A stretch of DNA of 64,000 nt from UBA2336 sp964404445 (GTDB lineage Bacteria; Bacteroidota; Bacteroidia; Cytophagales; Cyclobacteriaceae). Positions 51,072 through 60,222 of this stretch are shown here, one piece after another. Below the pieces are notes generated by a model, which did not search any database, was not told the DNA's origin, and saw only the letters and a list, made by a program, of their open reading frames with translations. The translations under genes were made by a program, and so were the position numbers. Each line of letters starts with the position of its first letter. Positions within the stretch are counted from its first letter, which is position 1. The stretch covers positions 248,001-312,000 of the forward strand of contig CAYOJW010000003.1 in assembly GCA_964404445.1 (NCBI GenBank), written 5' to 3'.

Positions 51072-53353
51072 GGTTCAAGCTGTAATTGGCGGATAAATTC
51101 CTGATCGAAGGCGTGCAATGATTTGCTTTTTTGTGTTGCCGTGGCCGGTTGTTTTGGCAAAGCACGCCAATATGCACTGCGCAGGACGATTAAATGTTGT
51201 TGTAACGCTCCATGTTCCTGCGTTGTTATGCCTTGTAATGCTGAAAGCCCCTCTAACAAGGCTGGGTTTTCAAGTGCTGCTGCGGCTAATTCATTTCCTG
51301 ATTGCAACAAAATACGTTTGTGCTGTTCGGTAAGTTTAGGGTCGGGATTTGATAATAGCGCTTCGGTTACCTGTAAAGCGGCATACAAATCAGGATAGTG
51401 CTTTTTAACAATTGCTTCGTAAGCGTACACGGTGTTGCGAATATCCTGTAAATCGGCACTTAAGCGTTTTTCTTCTTTGATCGGTGGCGGGTCAAAGCCT
51501 GTACGGTGTACATAAATGCGGGAGTCGTTGCTGATTTCTTTCAGGAGTTTTAATGCAGTGTATTGATAGGGCAGCGACTTTTGAGGCTCGTACAACCGCA
51601 GGTACAGTTCGGCATCCCACATCTGCGTAAGGGCAGCTTTCAGCTTTAGCTTAATTGATTCGAAAAAAAACGTTGCTGACTCTTCATTGTCGTGGTTGTG
51701 CATGAAAGCATCCATCAGGTTTTCTTTTTTGTCGGGATCGTTGTTGTTGTCATGTGCATGATTGTGTGTAAGTGCATTCTTTTTCTGATCGACTAAGTTG
51801 TGCTCATTTTCAGTATCGTGCTGATGGCCGAACGATTTGGCTAAGTTTTCTATTTTTTTCTCGTGGCTTTCCTCGTGGTCATGATCGTGGTCGTGATCAT
51901 CTTCGGGCGCAATATGTTCGGCCGGCCCGATACCGCTTTCAAATTCTTCACCCATAAACTGACCGTAGCGTAAACGAAGCACTTTTTGATCGTACCCTAA
52001 TTCGTTGCTTTTAAAGGCGAAGTCTTTTTTGCTGATCGATTTCTGTTCAGTAATCAGTTTTTCGGTATCGATGATAATTTGCCGCTGACTTCTGAAATAT
52101 TCGGGCATGAGGTCAACACCCAGTCCGCCATCCGATACCATCACATCCTGCGCTGTATCCTGAAGCATTACAAAATAGGTTTCGGTTCGTGTACGGTTGG
52201 CAACAGGTGTTTTATTATCGAATGCTTCGATGTAAAAATATAGCTCATCGCCAGGTTCCATGCCCATTTGTTGCAGATTAATGGTGCGTTTTAACTGTTG
52301 TGTTTTGCCGTGTATGCCGTTGGGGGTCACAAAATTTAGTTTTTCTTCCCGGAATTTCACCGATTCGCCACTGCCTTTGCTTACCGTTGCGATGATGTAT
52401 GCATCGGTTAATCCGTAATCATCTGTAAGCAAAGGATTAACATCGATTTCCTGTTTCGAATCGAAAGCCAATTCGGTAAACTGGTTAATGCCCGATAATT
52501 TAATTACCGGAGGCTGGTCGGGTACGATCTCTGTTTTATAAAATTCAGACGAACGCCACACACTATCATACCATGCTAATTGATAAAAACCGTTTTTGGT
52601 TATGGTGTTTGTAAGGCTCCAGCCATCGTTCGATTGTTTTAGCGATATGGAATCATGCGATGATGAAATGAAAACAACACGCTTTACAGGTTGCGTAAGC
52701 ACTAATTGCCATAATACATCGCTGCCTTCCGGAACCGTAATGTTAAAATCATTCGCTGCATATTTTTTAAGAGAGGTATAACCCGGAGGGGTAATAATTA
52801 ACTGAGCGCTTTTGATTTCGGATGGTAATTGTTTGATAAATGTTTTGTGTATCGGTGTATTTTCGAGGATTTGTTGGGTTTGTGTTTCTGTCAGCTTAAT
52901 ATTGAAATAATAAATGCTTATTAGCGCAATAAGCGCAACCGTGCAGATAACAGCATTTGTTTTAATACGATTGGGGAATTGGATAACAGAAAAGGTGTTG
53001 TTCAGACTGCGGAGTGTTTTATGTTGCTGGAGTTGCAACAAGGGTGTAAGAGCGGCACGGTCTGCCAGTAACAAATCGGTACTGCCATGCAGTTGTGTAT
53101 AATGTGTGTTGAGATAACCGGCAATATGTTGCTCAGTAACGATATGCGGCTTTAACGAAAAAAAGTATGTAAGAGCAGTGCACACCGATAAACCAATAGC
53201 CACACTTAGTTGTACTGCCGTACTGCCGTCAAACAATAATGCAAAACACCAGCCCATGATACCCGCTGCAAGCGAAAATAAGATAAGCTCGGTTGTGCGC
53301 AGTAACCGGTAACGCCTTTTTAATGTGGTTAATATGGTGATACCCGAATTCAT
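51068..53353 (-). CDS. DUF4175-family membrane protein with histidine-rich insert
   Basis: A 761-residue membrane protein. Two N-terminal spans (LILFSLAAGIMGWCFALLF; VAIGLSVCTALTYFF) and another near residues 135 to 150 are followed by a long extracytoplasmic region. Residues about 478 to 555 form an acidic, histidine-rich insert (DDHDHDHDHEESHE, GHQHD, HNHAHDNNND, HNHDNEE), a likely metal-binding stretch. The rest, IKLKLKAALTQMWDAELYLRLYEPQKSLPYQYTALKLLKEI and later helices, is helical. It is in the middle of the MoxR operon, with four-base overlaps on both sides. I infer DUF4175 from position and the N-terminal pattern. Confidence 0.75.
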   Translation of the reverse strand: MNSGITILTTLKRRYRLLRTTELILFSLAAGIMGWCFALLFDGSTAVQLSVAIGLSVCTALTYFFSLKPHIVTEQHIAGYLNTHYTQLHGSTDLLLADRAALTPLLQLQQHKTLRSLNNTFSVIQFPNRIKTNAVICTVALIALISIYYFNIKLTETQTQQILENTPIHKTFIKQLPSEIKSAQLIITPPGYTSLKKYAANDFNITVPEGSDVLWQLVLTQPVKRVVFISSSHDSISLKQSNDGWSLTNTITKNGFYQLAWYDSVWRSSEFYKTEIVPDQPPVIKLSGINQFTELAFDSKQEIDVNPLLTDDYGLTDAYIIATVSKGSGESVKFREEKLNFVTPNGIHGKTQQLKRTINLQQMGMEPGDELYFYIEAFDNKTPVANRTRTETYFVMLQDTAQDVMVSDGGLGVDLMPEYFRSQRQIIIDTEKLITEQKSISKKDFAFKSNELGYDQKVLRLRYGQFMGEEFESGIGPAEHIAPEDDHDHDHDHEESHEKKIENLAKSFGHQHDTENEHNLVDQKKNALTHNHAHDNNNDPDKKENLMDAFMHNHDNEESATFFFESIKLKLKAALTQMWDAELYLRLYEPQKSLPYQYTALKLLKEISNDSRIYVHRTGFDPPPIKEEKRLSADLQDIRNTVYAYEAIVKKHYPDLYAALQVTEALLSNPDPKLTEQHKRILLQSGNELAAAALENPALLEGLSALQGITTQEHGALQQHLIVLRSAYWRALPKQPATATQKSKSLHAFDQEFIRQLQLEP

Positions 53354-54462
53354 TGTTTTCGGTAGAAAGCCAAAATGCGTTCGGTACTAAATAACAGCAC
53401 GATCAGTAAAAATAAAATGCTGTTGGCCGATTGATTTTGTATTTCGGTAACGGATGCGTGTTGATTACCCGTTTTAGACCATGCCCAGGCATCGGTGATG
53501 GATATATCTCTTTTTTTTGGCGATGGCTCATTCGCAAAAAGAATTTGCGCCAATCGAACGGTGAGGTGATTGGTAAGGGCAACGTTTTCATCTAACCGTT
53601 GCGTGATTATCCATTGGTTTGCGGTTATCGGAGTCAATAATTCTTCGAAAGTGTTTTCACGGTACGTGATCAGCTTGCCCGGATAATCCGGTGCGGGGTT
53701 ATCGCTTAACCAGATTAACCAATTGCTTGTATTGGAAATGGTAAAATTTTTAGCGGGTACTATATTCAGTTGAATGTTCTTTGAAGCCGAAGTGCGTAAT
53801 GCCTTCAATGCGGCCGTTAGTATTTTTTGATCGTACCGAAAGGCTTCGTCATATACCAGCGTAATGTGGAGCGTATCTTTTGTATTTACAGGAATTATTC
53901 CTTGTGCAGATTCGGTAACAGGGAAGGGGATCCATCGAACGTTATCCGGCAGTGTAATTCGTTTACCTTTAAATGATGCTAAATTATTTTTTGCGATAAC
54001 GATGGCCTCTACACGGGGCATCGAAGCAAGTTCCTGAACCGATTTGTAATAATCAGGTTGTCGAAGTGTGTCTGTTTCGGTTGGTAATGGCGGAAAGCCC
54101 GGCTGCAATGCACGAGCAACGTATCCGTTTTCGGATAATGAATCGAGCAAGGTCTGGATGTGCGGGTTTGTTCGTAAACCGTTTTCAATAACAATCCATT
54201 TTGTTTTTTCGGTCGGTGAGATCGAATTCCAAATCAATCCGCAAAGAAAAAATGTAATGGCCAAAAGAAGTAGGCAACGCACCAATAGCAAGACTAATTC
54301 GTTAAGTTTAATGCTGCTGAATTTACTGGTAGCGGTTTCGGTGAGGAAACGTGTACTGCCTACAAGGATTGTTTTTCCTTCTTTACGACTGAGTAAATGA
54401 ATACCAATCGGGATCAACAATCCGGTTAACGACCAGAGCCATATCGGGTTTGCAAGATTCAT
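53350..54462 (-). CDS. BatA-like membrane protein (aerotolerance regulator N-terminal domain)
   Basis: A 370-residue inner-membrane protein. It begins MNLANPIWLWSLTGLLIPIGIHLLSRKEGKTILVGSTRFL, the BatA N-terminal signature, then a second span LLVRCLLLLAITFFLCGLIW, a soluble middle, and a third span near the end (SILFLLIVLLFSTERILAFY). A von Willebrand factor A domain with MIDAS residues, usual in BatA itself, is absent, so the protein is a stripped-down relative. It overlaps its neighbours by four bases each. It probably works with the DUF58 and MoxR proteins at the membrane. Confidence 0.8.
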   Translation of the reverse strand: MNLANPIWLWSLTGLLIPIGIHLLSRKEGKTILVGSTRFLTETATSKFSSIKLNELVLLLVRCLLLLAITFFLCGLIWNSISPTEKTKWIVIENGLRTNPHIQTLLDSLSENGYVARALQPGFPPLPTETDTLRQPDYYKSVQELASMPRVEAIVIAKNNLASFKGKRITLPDNVRWIPFPVTESAQGIIPVNTKDTLHITLVYDEAFRYDQKILTAALKALRTSASKNIQLNIVPAKNFTISNTSNWLIWLSDNPAPDYPGKLITYRENTFEELLTPITANQWIITQRLDENVALTNHLTVRLAQILFANEPSPKKRDISITDAWAWSKTGNQHASVTEIQNQSANSILFLLIVLLFSTERILAFYRKQ

Positions 54463-55355
54463 CGTGCTAACATTTTTCGGCCTTTTAAGAAATCACGAAG
54501 TGTTTTTTCTACGCTATCGTTCAATATAACGGCACTGTAATTAATGCCCTTTTCCAAAAGTGAATTTTTCAATTCGGCATTCCAGGTTTCGAATTGCTGT
54601 TTGTACTCTTTTTGTTTTACGGCAGTATCTACTTTTACCCGTGTACCGGTTTCGAGGTCTTCGAATGTAAAGGCTCCGTTATACGCTAAGGATTGTTCTT
54701 GTTGCCCTGCTATATGGAAAACAAGCACTTCGTTTCGTGAAGTTTTTAGCCGGGTTATAAAATCAGGTAAGTCGTTATGCTGATCGTACAGGTCGGTTAT
54801 GAACACAATCATTTCTTTACCTGTATGGCCGATAAGCGTTTCCATGTTTTGCCCGCCCTGCCATGTGCCTTCGCCTTTCAGGTTTACAAGCGCTTGGATG
54901 AAACGCATAAACTGTTGTTGCTCGAATCGCGGCTGGACGATCTGTAAATTTTTGTTGTTAATGCCAAATAAACCAATACTGTCGGATTGCTTTCGGGCAA
55001 GGTAACCCAATGCAGCAGTCATTACCTTGGCGTACTGTAATTTGCTTATACCGCTTTCGGTGTATTGCATCGAACGGCTTGCATCTACTACAAACTTAAT
55101 GGTAATGTTGGTTTCAATTTCTGAGAGTTTTACAAAATAGCGCTCGCTGCGCGCATACATCTTCCAGTCAAGCAAACGAAGGTCGTCACCGGGTTCATAG
55201 CTTCGGTATTGGCTAAACTCCTGGCCAATACCAATCGATTGACTTTTATTGCCTCCACTGATGAACCCCTCTACAATAATGCGCGCGATCAGTTCAAGAC
55301 CGTTTACGGTGTTGATTACTTCGGGTGTGAACAAATTTTTTAATTGCGGGTTCAC
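54459..55355 (-). CDS. DUF58-domain protein with vWA-like fold
   Basis: A 298-residue protein. The DUF58 signature RSYEPGDDLRLLDWKMYARSERYFVKLSEIETN is followed by IKFVVDASRSMQYTE, a MIDAS-type DxSxS motif, and MIVFITDLYDQ, so the protein has a vWA-like metal site. DUF58 proteins normally act with a MoxR ATPase as adaptor or substrate. Here it directly follows moxR with a four-base overlap (ATGA). Cytosolic or membrane-facing; no signal peptide. Confidence 0.9.
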   Translation of the reverse strand: MNPQLKNLFTPEVINTVNGLELIARIIVEGFISGGNKSQSIGIGQEFSQYRSYEPGDDLRLLDWKMYARSERYFVKLSEIETNITIKFVVDASRSMQYTESGISKLQYAKVMTAALGYLARKQSDSIGLFGINNKNLQIVQPRFEQQQFMRFIQALVNLKGEGTWQGGQNMETLIGHTGKEMIVFITDLYDQHNDLPDFITRLKTSRNEVLVFHIAGQQEQSLAYNGAFTFEDLETGTRVKVDTAVKQKEYKQQFETWNAELKNSLLEKGINYSAVILNDSVEKTLRDFLKGRKMLAR

Positions 55356-56365
55356 GGTGTGTTTCGTGTAGCGACCGGTAATGTGTTGAGTAGATGTTCA
55401 ACTACCTGAACGGATTTAATGCCTTCGGCTTCTGCGCGGAAGTTGGTAAGAATCCGGTGACGCAACACGGGCATGGCTACCGCGCGAATGTCTTGTTCGG
55501 TTACGGAAAAATTTCCGTGCATGAATGCCCGGGCTTTGGCTGTTAAAATCATGGCCTGCCCCGCACGCGGCCCGGCACCCCAGCTTACCCAGTCTTTCAC
55601 ATAGTTTACATCGGTTTGTTCAGGCCGTGTTGCCCGCACTAACCGGCTTACATAATCCACAAGGGTATCGTTGATGTGTACTTCACGAACTAACTTTTGC
55701 GCCAAAAGCAACTGCGTGCTGTCGATGGCTTTGTTGATTTTTTCGCGCTTGCTCCCTGTTGTGCTCGTCAGGATTTGTTTTTCATGCTCTGCCGTAGGGT
55801 AGCTAATGCGGATGTATAATAAGAAGCGGTCGAGTTGAGCTTCGGGCAATGGAAACGTTCCGGCTTGTTCAATCGGGTTTTGTGTGGCTAATATGAAAAA
55901 AGGTTTTTCCAACTTATGCGTTACACCCGCGTATGTAACTTCAAACTCCTGCATGGCTTCCAGCAAGGCCGATTGTGTTTTAGGGGAGGTACGGTTGATC
56001 TCATCGGCCAGGATGATGTTTGAGAAAATAGGCCCCTGGTTGAATTTGAAAAAGCGTTTGCCCGTAGCATGGTCTTCTTCTAAAATTTCGGTACCGATAA
56101 TATCCGAAGGCATGAGGTCGGGCGTGAACTGAATGCGCCTGAATTTTAAATCAACAGCTTCTGCCAGCGTTCGGATCATTAAGGTTTTTGCCAAACCCGG
56201 TACGCCTTCTAAGAGGGCATGACCACCGGCCAGGAACGTTATGAGCAACTGTTCGATGGCTTCTTCCTGCCCGACAATAATCTTGCTGATTTCTTTTTTG
56301 AGATCGTTAAGTTGCCGGATGAGTTGTTGTACTTCGGCTTCTGTTTGTTGTAAAGATGTATTCAT
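55352..56365 (-). CDS. MoxR-family AAA+ ATPase
   Basis: A 337-residue chaperone-like ATPase. Walker A is LLEGVPGLAKTLMIRTLAE, Walker B ILADEINRTSPKTQSALLEAMQE, sensor 1 ILATQNPIEQAGTFPLPEAQLDRF, and the C-terminal lid contains RAGQAMILTAKARAFMHG. MoxR ATPases are thought to insert metals or fold vWA-domain partners. It is the second gene of a six-gene operon; the first gene (DUF4159) ends eight bases upstream. Confidence 0.95.
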   Translation of the reverse strand: MNTSLQQTEAEVQQLIRQLNDLKKEISKIIVGQEEAIEQLLITFLAGGHALLEGVPGLAKTLMIRTLAEAVDLKFRRIQFTPDLMPSDIIGTEILEEDHATGKRFFKFNQGPIFSNIILADEINRTSPKTQSALLEAMQEFEVTYAGVTHKLEKPFFILATQNPIEQAGTFPLPEAQLDRFLLYIRISYPTAEHEKQILTSTTGSKREKINKAIDSTQLLLAQKLVREVHINDTLVDYVSRLVRATRPEQTDVNYVKDWVSWGAGPRAGQAMILTAKARAFMHGNFSVTEQDIRAVAMPVLRHRILTNFRAEAEGIKSVQVVEHLLNTLPVATRNTP

Positions 56366-56373
56366 AAAAACAA

Positions 56374-57003
56374 TTAAGCGGTTAGCGCATACATGATAAT
56401 GTTTACACTAAACCGGGTATTATCAATTCGGTAAAAGCGTTTATTTCTGAAATCGTAGTCCCATTCACAACCGTAATCTTTATTGCTGTAAAGCACTGCA
56501 ATTTTTCCATTCACTTCAATGGCTTTCAGGTAATCGTGGATGAGATCATCGCCCCAGCCGTTTAATTCCTGCGATGTGGCCGGGGGGCCATCGAAAGTGA
56601 AGAAACTGGAATACAGCGGATGGTTTTTCGGAATTTTCTTTAATGCGTTTGCACCAAAGCACCGTTCCATTTGTGCTTCAAACGATTTGGCAAACAAACC
56701 GTCAATATCGTGGTTGCAGTCGTCCACAAATACAAAGCCACCGTTGTTTACATATTTTTCAAAGTTAGTTCGTTCCTGCGCGGTAAACTCTACCAGCTTG
56801 TGCCCGCTCAGGTAACAGAACGGACAATTAAAAATTTCGTCAGAACTTAACGGGATGATGTTTTCCTGCGTATCGACCAGCAGGGTAGTATATTCCACCA
56901 GCGAGTTTAACACGTTTGAAGGCATACGCTGATCGACATCCCAGTCGCCCGACTCATACTGCAATCGTGTGAAGAAAAATTTATTTTGTTCCGGCCTGCC
57001 CAC
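56374..57003 (-). CDS. DUF4159-domain protein
   Basis: A 209-residue protein, first in the MoxR operon. FFFTRLQYESGDWDVDQRMPSNVLNSLVEYTTL, then IFNCPFCYLSGHKLVEFTAQERTNFEKYVNNGGFVFVDDCNHD and late YGCEWDYDFRNKRFYRIDNTRFSVNIIMYAL match the DUF4159 pattern seen with MoxR operons; the central region has the look of a class I glutamine amidotransferase fold. The start is GTG at 57003 (MGRPEQN); no ATG is close. No signal peptide is visible, unlike longer relatives that carry a membrane anchor. Confidence 0.85.
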   Translation of the reverse strand: MGRPEQNKFFFTRLQYESGDWDVDQRMPSNVLNSLVEYTTLLVDTQENIIPLSSDEIFNCPFCYLSGHKLVEFTAQERTNFEKYVNNGGFVFVDDCNHDIDGLFAKSFEAQMERCFGANALKKIPKNHPLYSSFFTFDGPPATSQELNGWGDDLIHDYLKAIEVNGKIAVLYSNKDYGCEWDYDFRNKRFYRIDNTRFSVNIIMYALTA

Positions 57004-57076
57004 GTTGAAAGATTGGATTTTAAATCTACTAAAGGAATAGAAATTATACAGGCGGATAAAAATTGATAAAACAAAA

Positions 57077-57100
57077 AATCCCCTGCTTATGCAGAGGATT
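57077..57100 (-). terminator. Intrinsic terminator of the PmbA gene
   Basis: AATCCCCTGC pairs with GCAGAGGATT (one mismatch, four-base loop). On the minus strand a run of T follows. It separates the TldD/E genes from the MoxR operon. Confidence 0.7.
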
Positions 57101-57123
57101 TTTCAATTTAAAGTACAGGTATG

Positions 57124-58452
57124 TTACACCGCATCCGACAAACTTGAGAAGGTAAAGTCACGGATTTTCATGGCGGGCATCAGCATCGACCCTCCAAAAC
57201 CTCCGCCCACGCGCACTTGTTTGCCTAATGTTTCGAGGTTGTTGAGCATGATGATCGGGCTTTCGTTGAAGCGGAAATTTTTAATCGGGTGCTTGATTTT
57301 TCCGTTTTCGATGTAGAATGTTCCATCGCGGGTTAGCCCTGTATATAATAATGTTTGCGGATCGACCGCGCGGATATACCAGAAGCGCGTTACCAGCACG
57401 CCTTTCTTCGTGTCTTTGATCATGTCTTCAATAGAAGCGTTGCCCCCTTGCACAATCCGGTTTCCCGGAAAGGGTGTAGGCTCAACACCTTTTTGCTGTG
57501 CCCAGTAACGATCATAAAAAAGATTAGACACGACTCCGTTTTTGATCAAGTCCATTCGCTTACGCGGTAAACCCCCGGCCTGGTTGGCTGCGGGTACTTC
57601 TTCATTCCACGGATCAGTATAAATGTTTATCCGTTCATCAACTAATTTTTCGCCCAACTTTGTGCCTCCGCCTTTTTTGGAAAGGAAGCTGCGGCCTTCA
57701 TCGGCCTGACGTGCATTCATGTTTAACATTAAACCGATCAGATCAGCGGCAGCGTTAGGCTCTAAGATTACGGTGTATTTACCCGGCTCAATAGCTTTGG
57801 CGTTACGCGACTTCAGTGCTTTTTCAATGGCAATTTGCGATGCTTCGGCTGTATTGAGTTTCGATACATCGTTAAAATTGCGTGCTACCCAGCCCGAACC
57901 AGTGCCATCGTTAGTACGCATGGTAACCGTAAAGTTTACACTTGTTGCCTGGTTGTAGGTGAACAATCCTTTGCTGTTCATGCCTGCTGAGAAACCCCGG
58001 TTGTCTTCCAGAAAGCCTGCGGATGTAACATCTTTTTTAGCGGCAGGCTCAATGCTGTTAGCGGCAGCCTGCGCGCGGTATTCGGGTGTTATCTTCGCAG
58101 TTGATTCAATAAAGGTTTTGGTTTCGGGGCCATATGTTTGCGGGCCGAGCGGTTCCATAAACTCGGGGTTTTCGGGCGCAAGTTTTGCCAGTTCTTCGGC
58201 ACGCCTTACCACTTTTTCGAGCGAGGCATCGTCAAACTCGTTGATGCTGGCTGCGCCTGATTTTTTACCATAGTACGTTTGTACCGATAAACTTATGTTG
58301 CTGTCTTCACCGGCTGTGGAAACACTGTTCCGCGCATAGCGGATGTTGCCTCCATCGTTTCCGTTAAGACCAACCTCAATGCCATCGGCCTGAGAAAATC
58401 CTACCACTTTTTCGAGGATTTTTTTAGCGTCTTCTTTTGAAAGTATTGCCAT
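57124..58452 (-). CDS. TldE/PmbA-family protein
   Basis: A 442-residue PmbA (TldE) protein, the inactive partner that shapes the TldD metalloprotease dimer. It lacks the HExxxH metal motif of TldD. The TldD/PmbA fold shows in EVGLNGNDGGNIRYARNSV, the N-terminal coiled part, GKYTVILEPNAAADLIGLML and the C-terminal FRFNESPIIMLNNLETLGKQVRVGGGFGGSMLMP. No signal peptide is present, in contrast to the two TldD paralogues upstream. Known family roles are microcin B17 processing and antitoxin degradation. It is 36 bases after the nearest tldD gene. Confidence 0.92.
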   Translation of the reverse strand: MAILSKEDAKKILEKVVGFSQADGIEVGLNGNDGGNIRYARNSVSTAGEDSNISLSVQTYYGKKSGAASINEFDDASLEKVVRRAEELAKLAPENPEFMEPLGPQTYGPETKTFIESTAKITPEYRAQAAANSIEPAAKKDVTSAGFLEDNRGFSAGMNSKGLFTYNQATSVNFTVTMRTNDGTGSGWVARNFNDVSKLNTAEASQIAIEKALKSRNAKAIEPGKYTVILEPNAAADLIGLMLNMNARQADEGRSFLSKKGGGTKLGEKLVDERINIYTDPWNEEVPAANQAGGLPRKRMDLIKNGVVSNLFYDRYWAQQKGVEPTPFPGNRIVQGGNASIEDMIKDTKKGVLVTRFWYIRAVDPQTLLYTGLTRDGTFYIENGKIKHPIKNFRFNESPIIMLNNLETLGKQVRVGGGFGGSMLMPAMKIRDFTFSSLSDAV

Positions 58453-58488
58453 AATTTATTTACGATTTAAGAATTTTGATATACAATT

Positions 58489-60129
58489 TTAGATTGTTCT
58501 TCCGGTGTTGATTACGTTAACACCATTGAAACGAGTAGTGGCCGATCCGTGCGAAACCGCATTTGACTGACTCGGCTGGCCTTTGCCATCGTTAAAGGCT
58601 CCGCCCAAACGGTAATCACGTTCGTCACAAATCTGTACGCACGAATTCCAGAACTCCTGTGTGTTGGCCTGATAGGCCACATCTTTTAACATGCCTGCAA
58701 TTTTTCCGTTTTTGATTTCGAAGAACAGCACACCACCAAACTGGAAGTTGTAGCGTTGCTGATCGATCGAGAACGAACCGTCTTTAACAATGTAAATGCC
58801 CTTTTCAACACCGGCAATCATTTGATCGGGCGTGAGTGGCTGTTTGCCTGCTTGTAACGATACATTGGGCATACGCTGGAACTGCACATCGCTCCAGCTT
58901 TGTGAATAACAGCAGCCATGCGACTCATTTTGACCGAGTATGCTCACCTGATCGCGAATGGCCTGGTAGTTTACCAGTACACCATCTTTAATCAAGTCCC
59001 ACTGTTTGCATTTCACGCCCTCATCATCATAACCTACATTGCCCAGCGAACCAACTTGCGTTTTGTCGGCAACGATGTTTACAATGTTGCTGCCGAATTT
59101 AAAATTTTTCGATTTCCATTTATCTAACGTTAAGAAACTTGTGCCGGCATAGTTGGCTTCATAGCCCAATACGCGGTCAAGCTCGGTCGGGTGGCCCACC
59201 GACTCGTGAATGGTTAACCATAAGTGCGAAGGCTCTAATACTAAATCGTATTTGCCCGGCTCAACCGATTTGGCGGCAATCATTTCTTTGCTTTGTTCGG
59301 CCGCCAGGGTTGCATCTTCTACGATGTCGTACGATTTGTTGTACAGCGTGATACCGCCCGGCCCCTGTATTTTATCTTCGGCTTTTCCATCGAGGTACTC
59401 GTAACCCATACCAACCGGTGCGCTGAATGCCGACCGGTTTTTAAACTGCCCCGAGGCGCGATCGATGCGCGATACCGAAAAGTTTGGCCAGATGCGGAAT
59501 ACATCCTGATCGATGTACGAACCTTCACTGGATGCAAAATACTTTTGTTCGTTTACCAGAAATATCTGACTGTTTACAAAGTTGGCGCCTTTTTCCATGG
59601 CTTTTGCGTTGGCATTCAACAGTAAATCAACTTTGTCTTTAATCGGAACCTCAAAGCCGTTTTTAACAATCGGTGTTTTCCAACTCACCTCACCGTATGC
59701 TGGTGTTGCGGCTAACTTAACAGGTTCTTTTTGAAATTTTGAGTTTGCTTTCGCAATGGATACGGCTTGTGCCGCAATGCGTTTGATGCCGTTTTCGGTA
59801 ACATCGTTACCGGCCGCAAACCCCCAGGTGCCGTTGGCAATTACACGAATGCCAATGCCATACGACTCGGTATTGGCAATGCCCTGCACACGTTGTTCGC
59901 GTGTACTCACAAACTGGTTGAGGTAACGCCCGATGCGTACATCGGTGTAGGTTGCACCAGCGGCACGGGTAACATTGAGCGCGATGTCGGCTAACTGTTT
60001 TTTCAGGCCGGCATCAAGCCCCGGCTCTAACAATTGCTCCACGCTTACCGCATTACCAAATGATGTGAAGGGCATCATCATAGCCCCTGCACCCATTCCG
60101 GCAAGCTGGATAAAATCTCGTCTTTTCAT
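58489..60129 (-). CDS. tldD: TldD-family metalloprotease with twin-arginine signal, paralogue 1
   Basis: A 546-residue TldD protein. The start at 60129 gives MKRRDFIQLAGMGAGAMMMPF, a twin-arginine-type signal (KRRDF); a longer frame to 60216 starts in the upstream repeat. The active-site motif is IHESVGHPTELDR (HExxxH, about residue 305), and the C-terminal metal region contains ESHGCCYSQSWSDVQFQRMPNVS. It is a close relative of the next gene, with the same ends (SATTRFNGVNVINTGRTI). Both look intact. Export by Tat would place the protease outside the cytoplasm, unusual for TldD. Confidence 0.92.
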   Translation of the reverse strand: MKRRDFIQLAGMGAGAMMMPFTSFGNAVSVEQLLEPGLDAGLKKQLADIALNVTRAAGATYTDVRIGRYLNQFVSTREQRVQGIANTESYGIGIRVIANGTWGFAAGNDVTENGIKRIAAQAVSIAKANSKFQKEPVKLAATPAYGEVSWKTPIVKNGFEVPIKDKVDLLLNANAKAMEKGANFVNSQIFLVNEQKYFASSEGSYIDQDVFRIWPNFSVSRIDRASGQFKNRSAFSAPVGMGYEYLDGKAEDKIQGPGGITLYNKSYDIVEDATLAAEQSKEMIAAKSVEPGKYDLVLEPSHLWLTIHESVGHPTELDRVLGYEANYAGTSFLTLDKWKSKNFKFGSNIVNIVADKTQVGSLGNVGYDDEGVKCKQWDLIKDGVLVNYQAIRDQVSILGQNESHGCCYSQSWSDVQFQRMPNVSLQAGKQPLTPDQMIAGVEKGIYIVKDGSFSIDQQRYNFQFGGVLFFEIKNGKIAGMLKDVAYQANTQEFWNSCVQICDERDYRLGGAFNDGKGQPSQSNAVSHGSATTRFNGVNVINTGRTI

Positions 60130-60150
60130 TTTTAGTTGGTGGTTTAGTAA

Positions 60151-60219
60151 GGTTGTTCGTTTTTGGTTGTTAGTTGATAGTCGATAAACCAACAACTGAT
60201 AACTAAAAACGAACAACTA
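60151..60219. repeat. Imperfect inverted repeat between the two tldD genes
   Basis: Left arm about 60151-60180 and right arm about 60187-60217 are near-complementary (for example TTGTTCGTTTTT with AAAAACGAACAA), separated by a few bases. A repeated TTAGTTG-type word is visible in it. It may end the upstream tldD transcript or be left by the duplication. Confidence 0.5.
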
Positions 60220-60222
60220 AAA

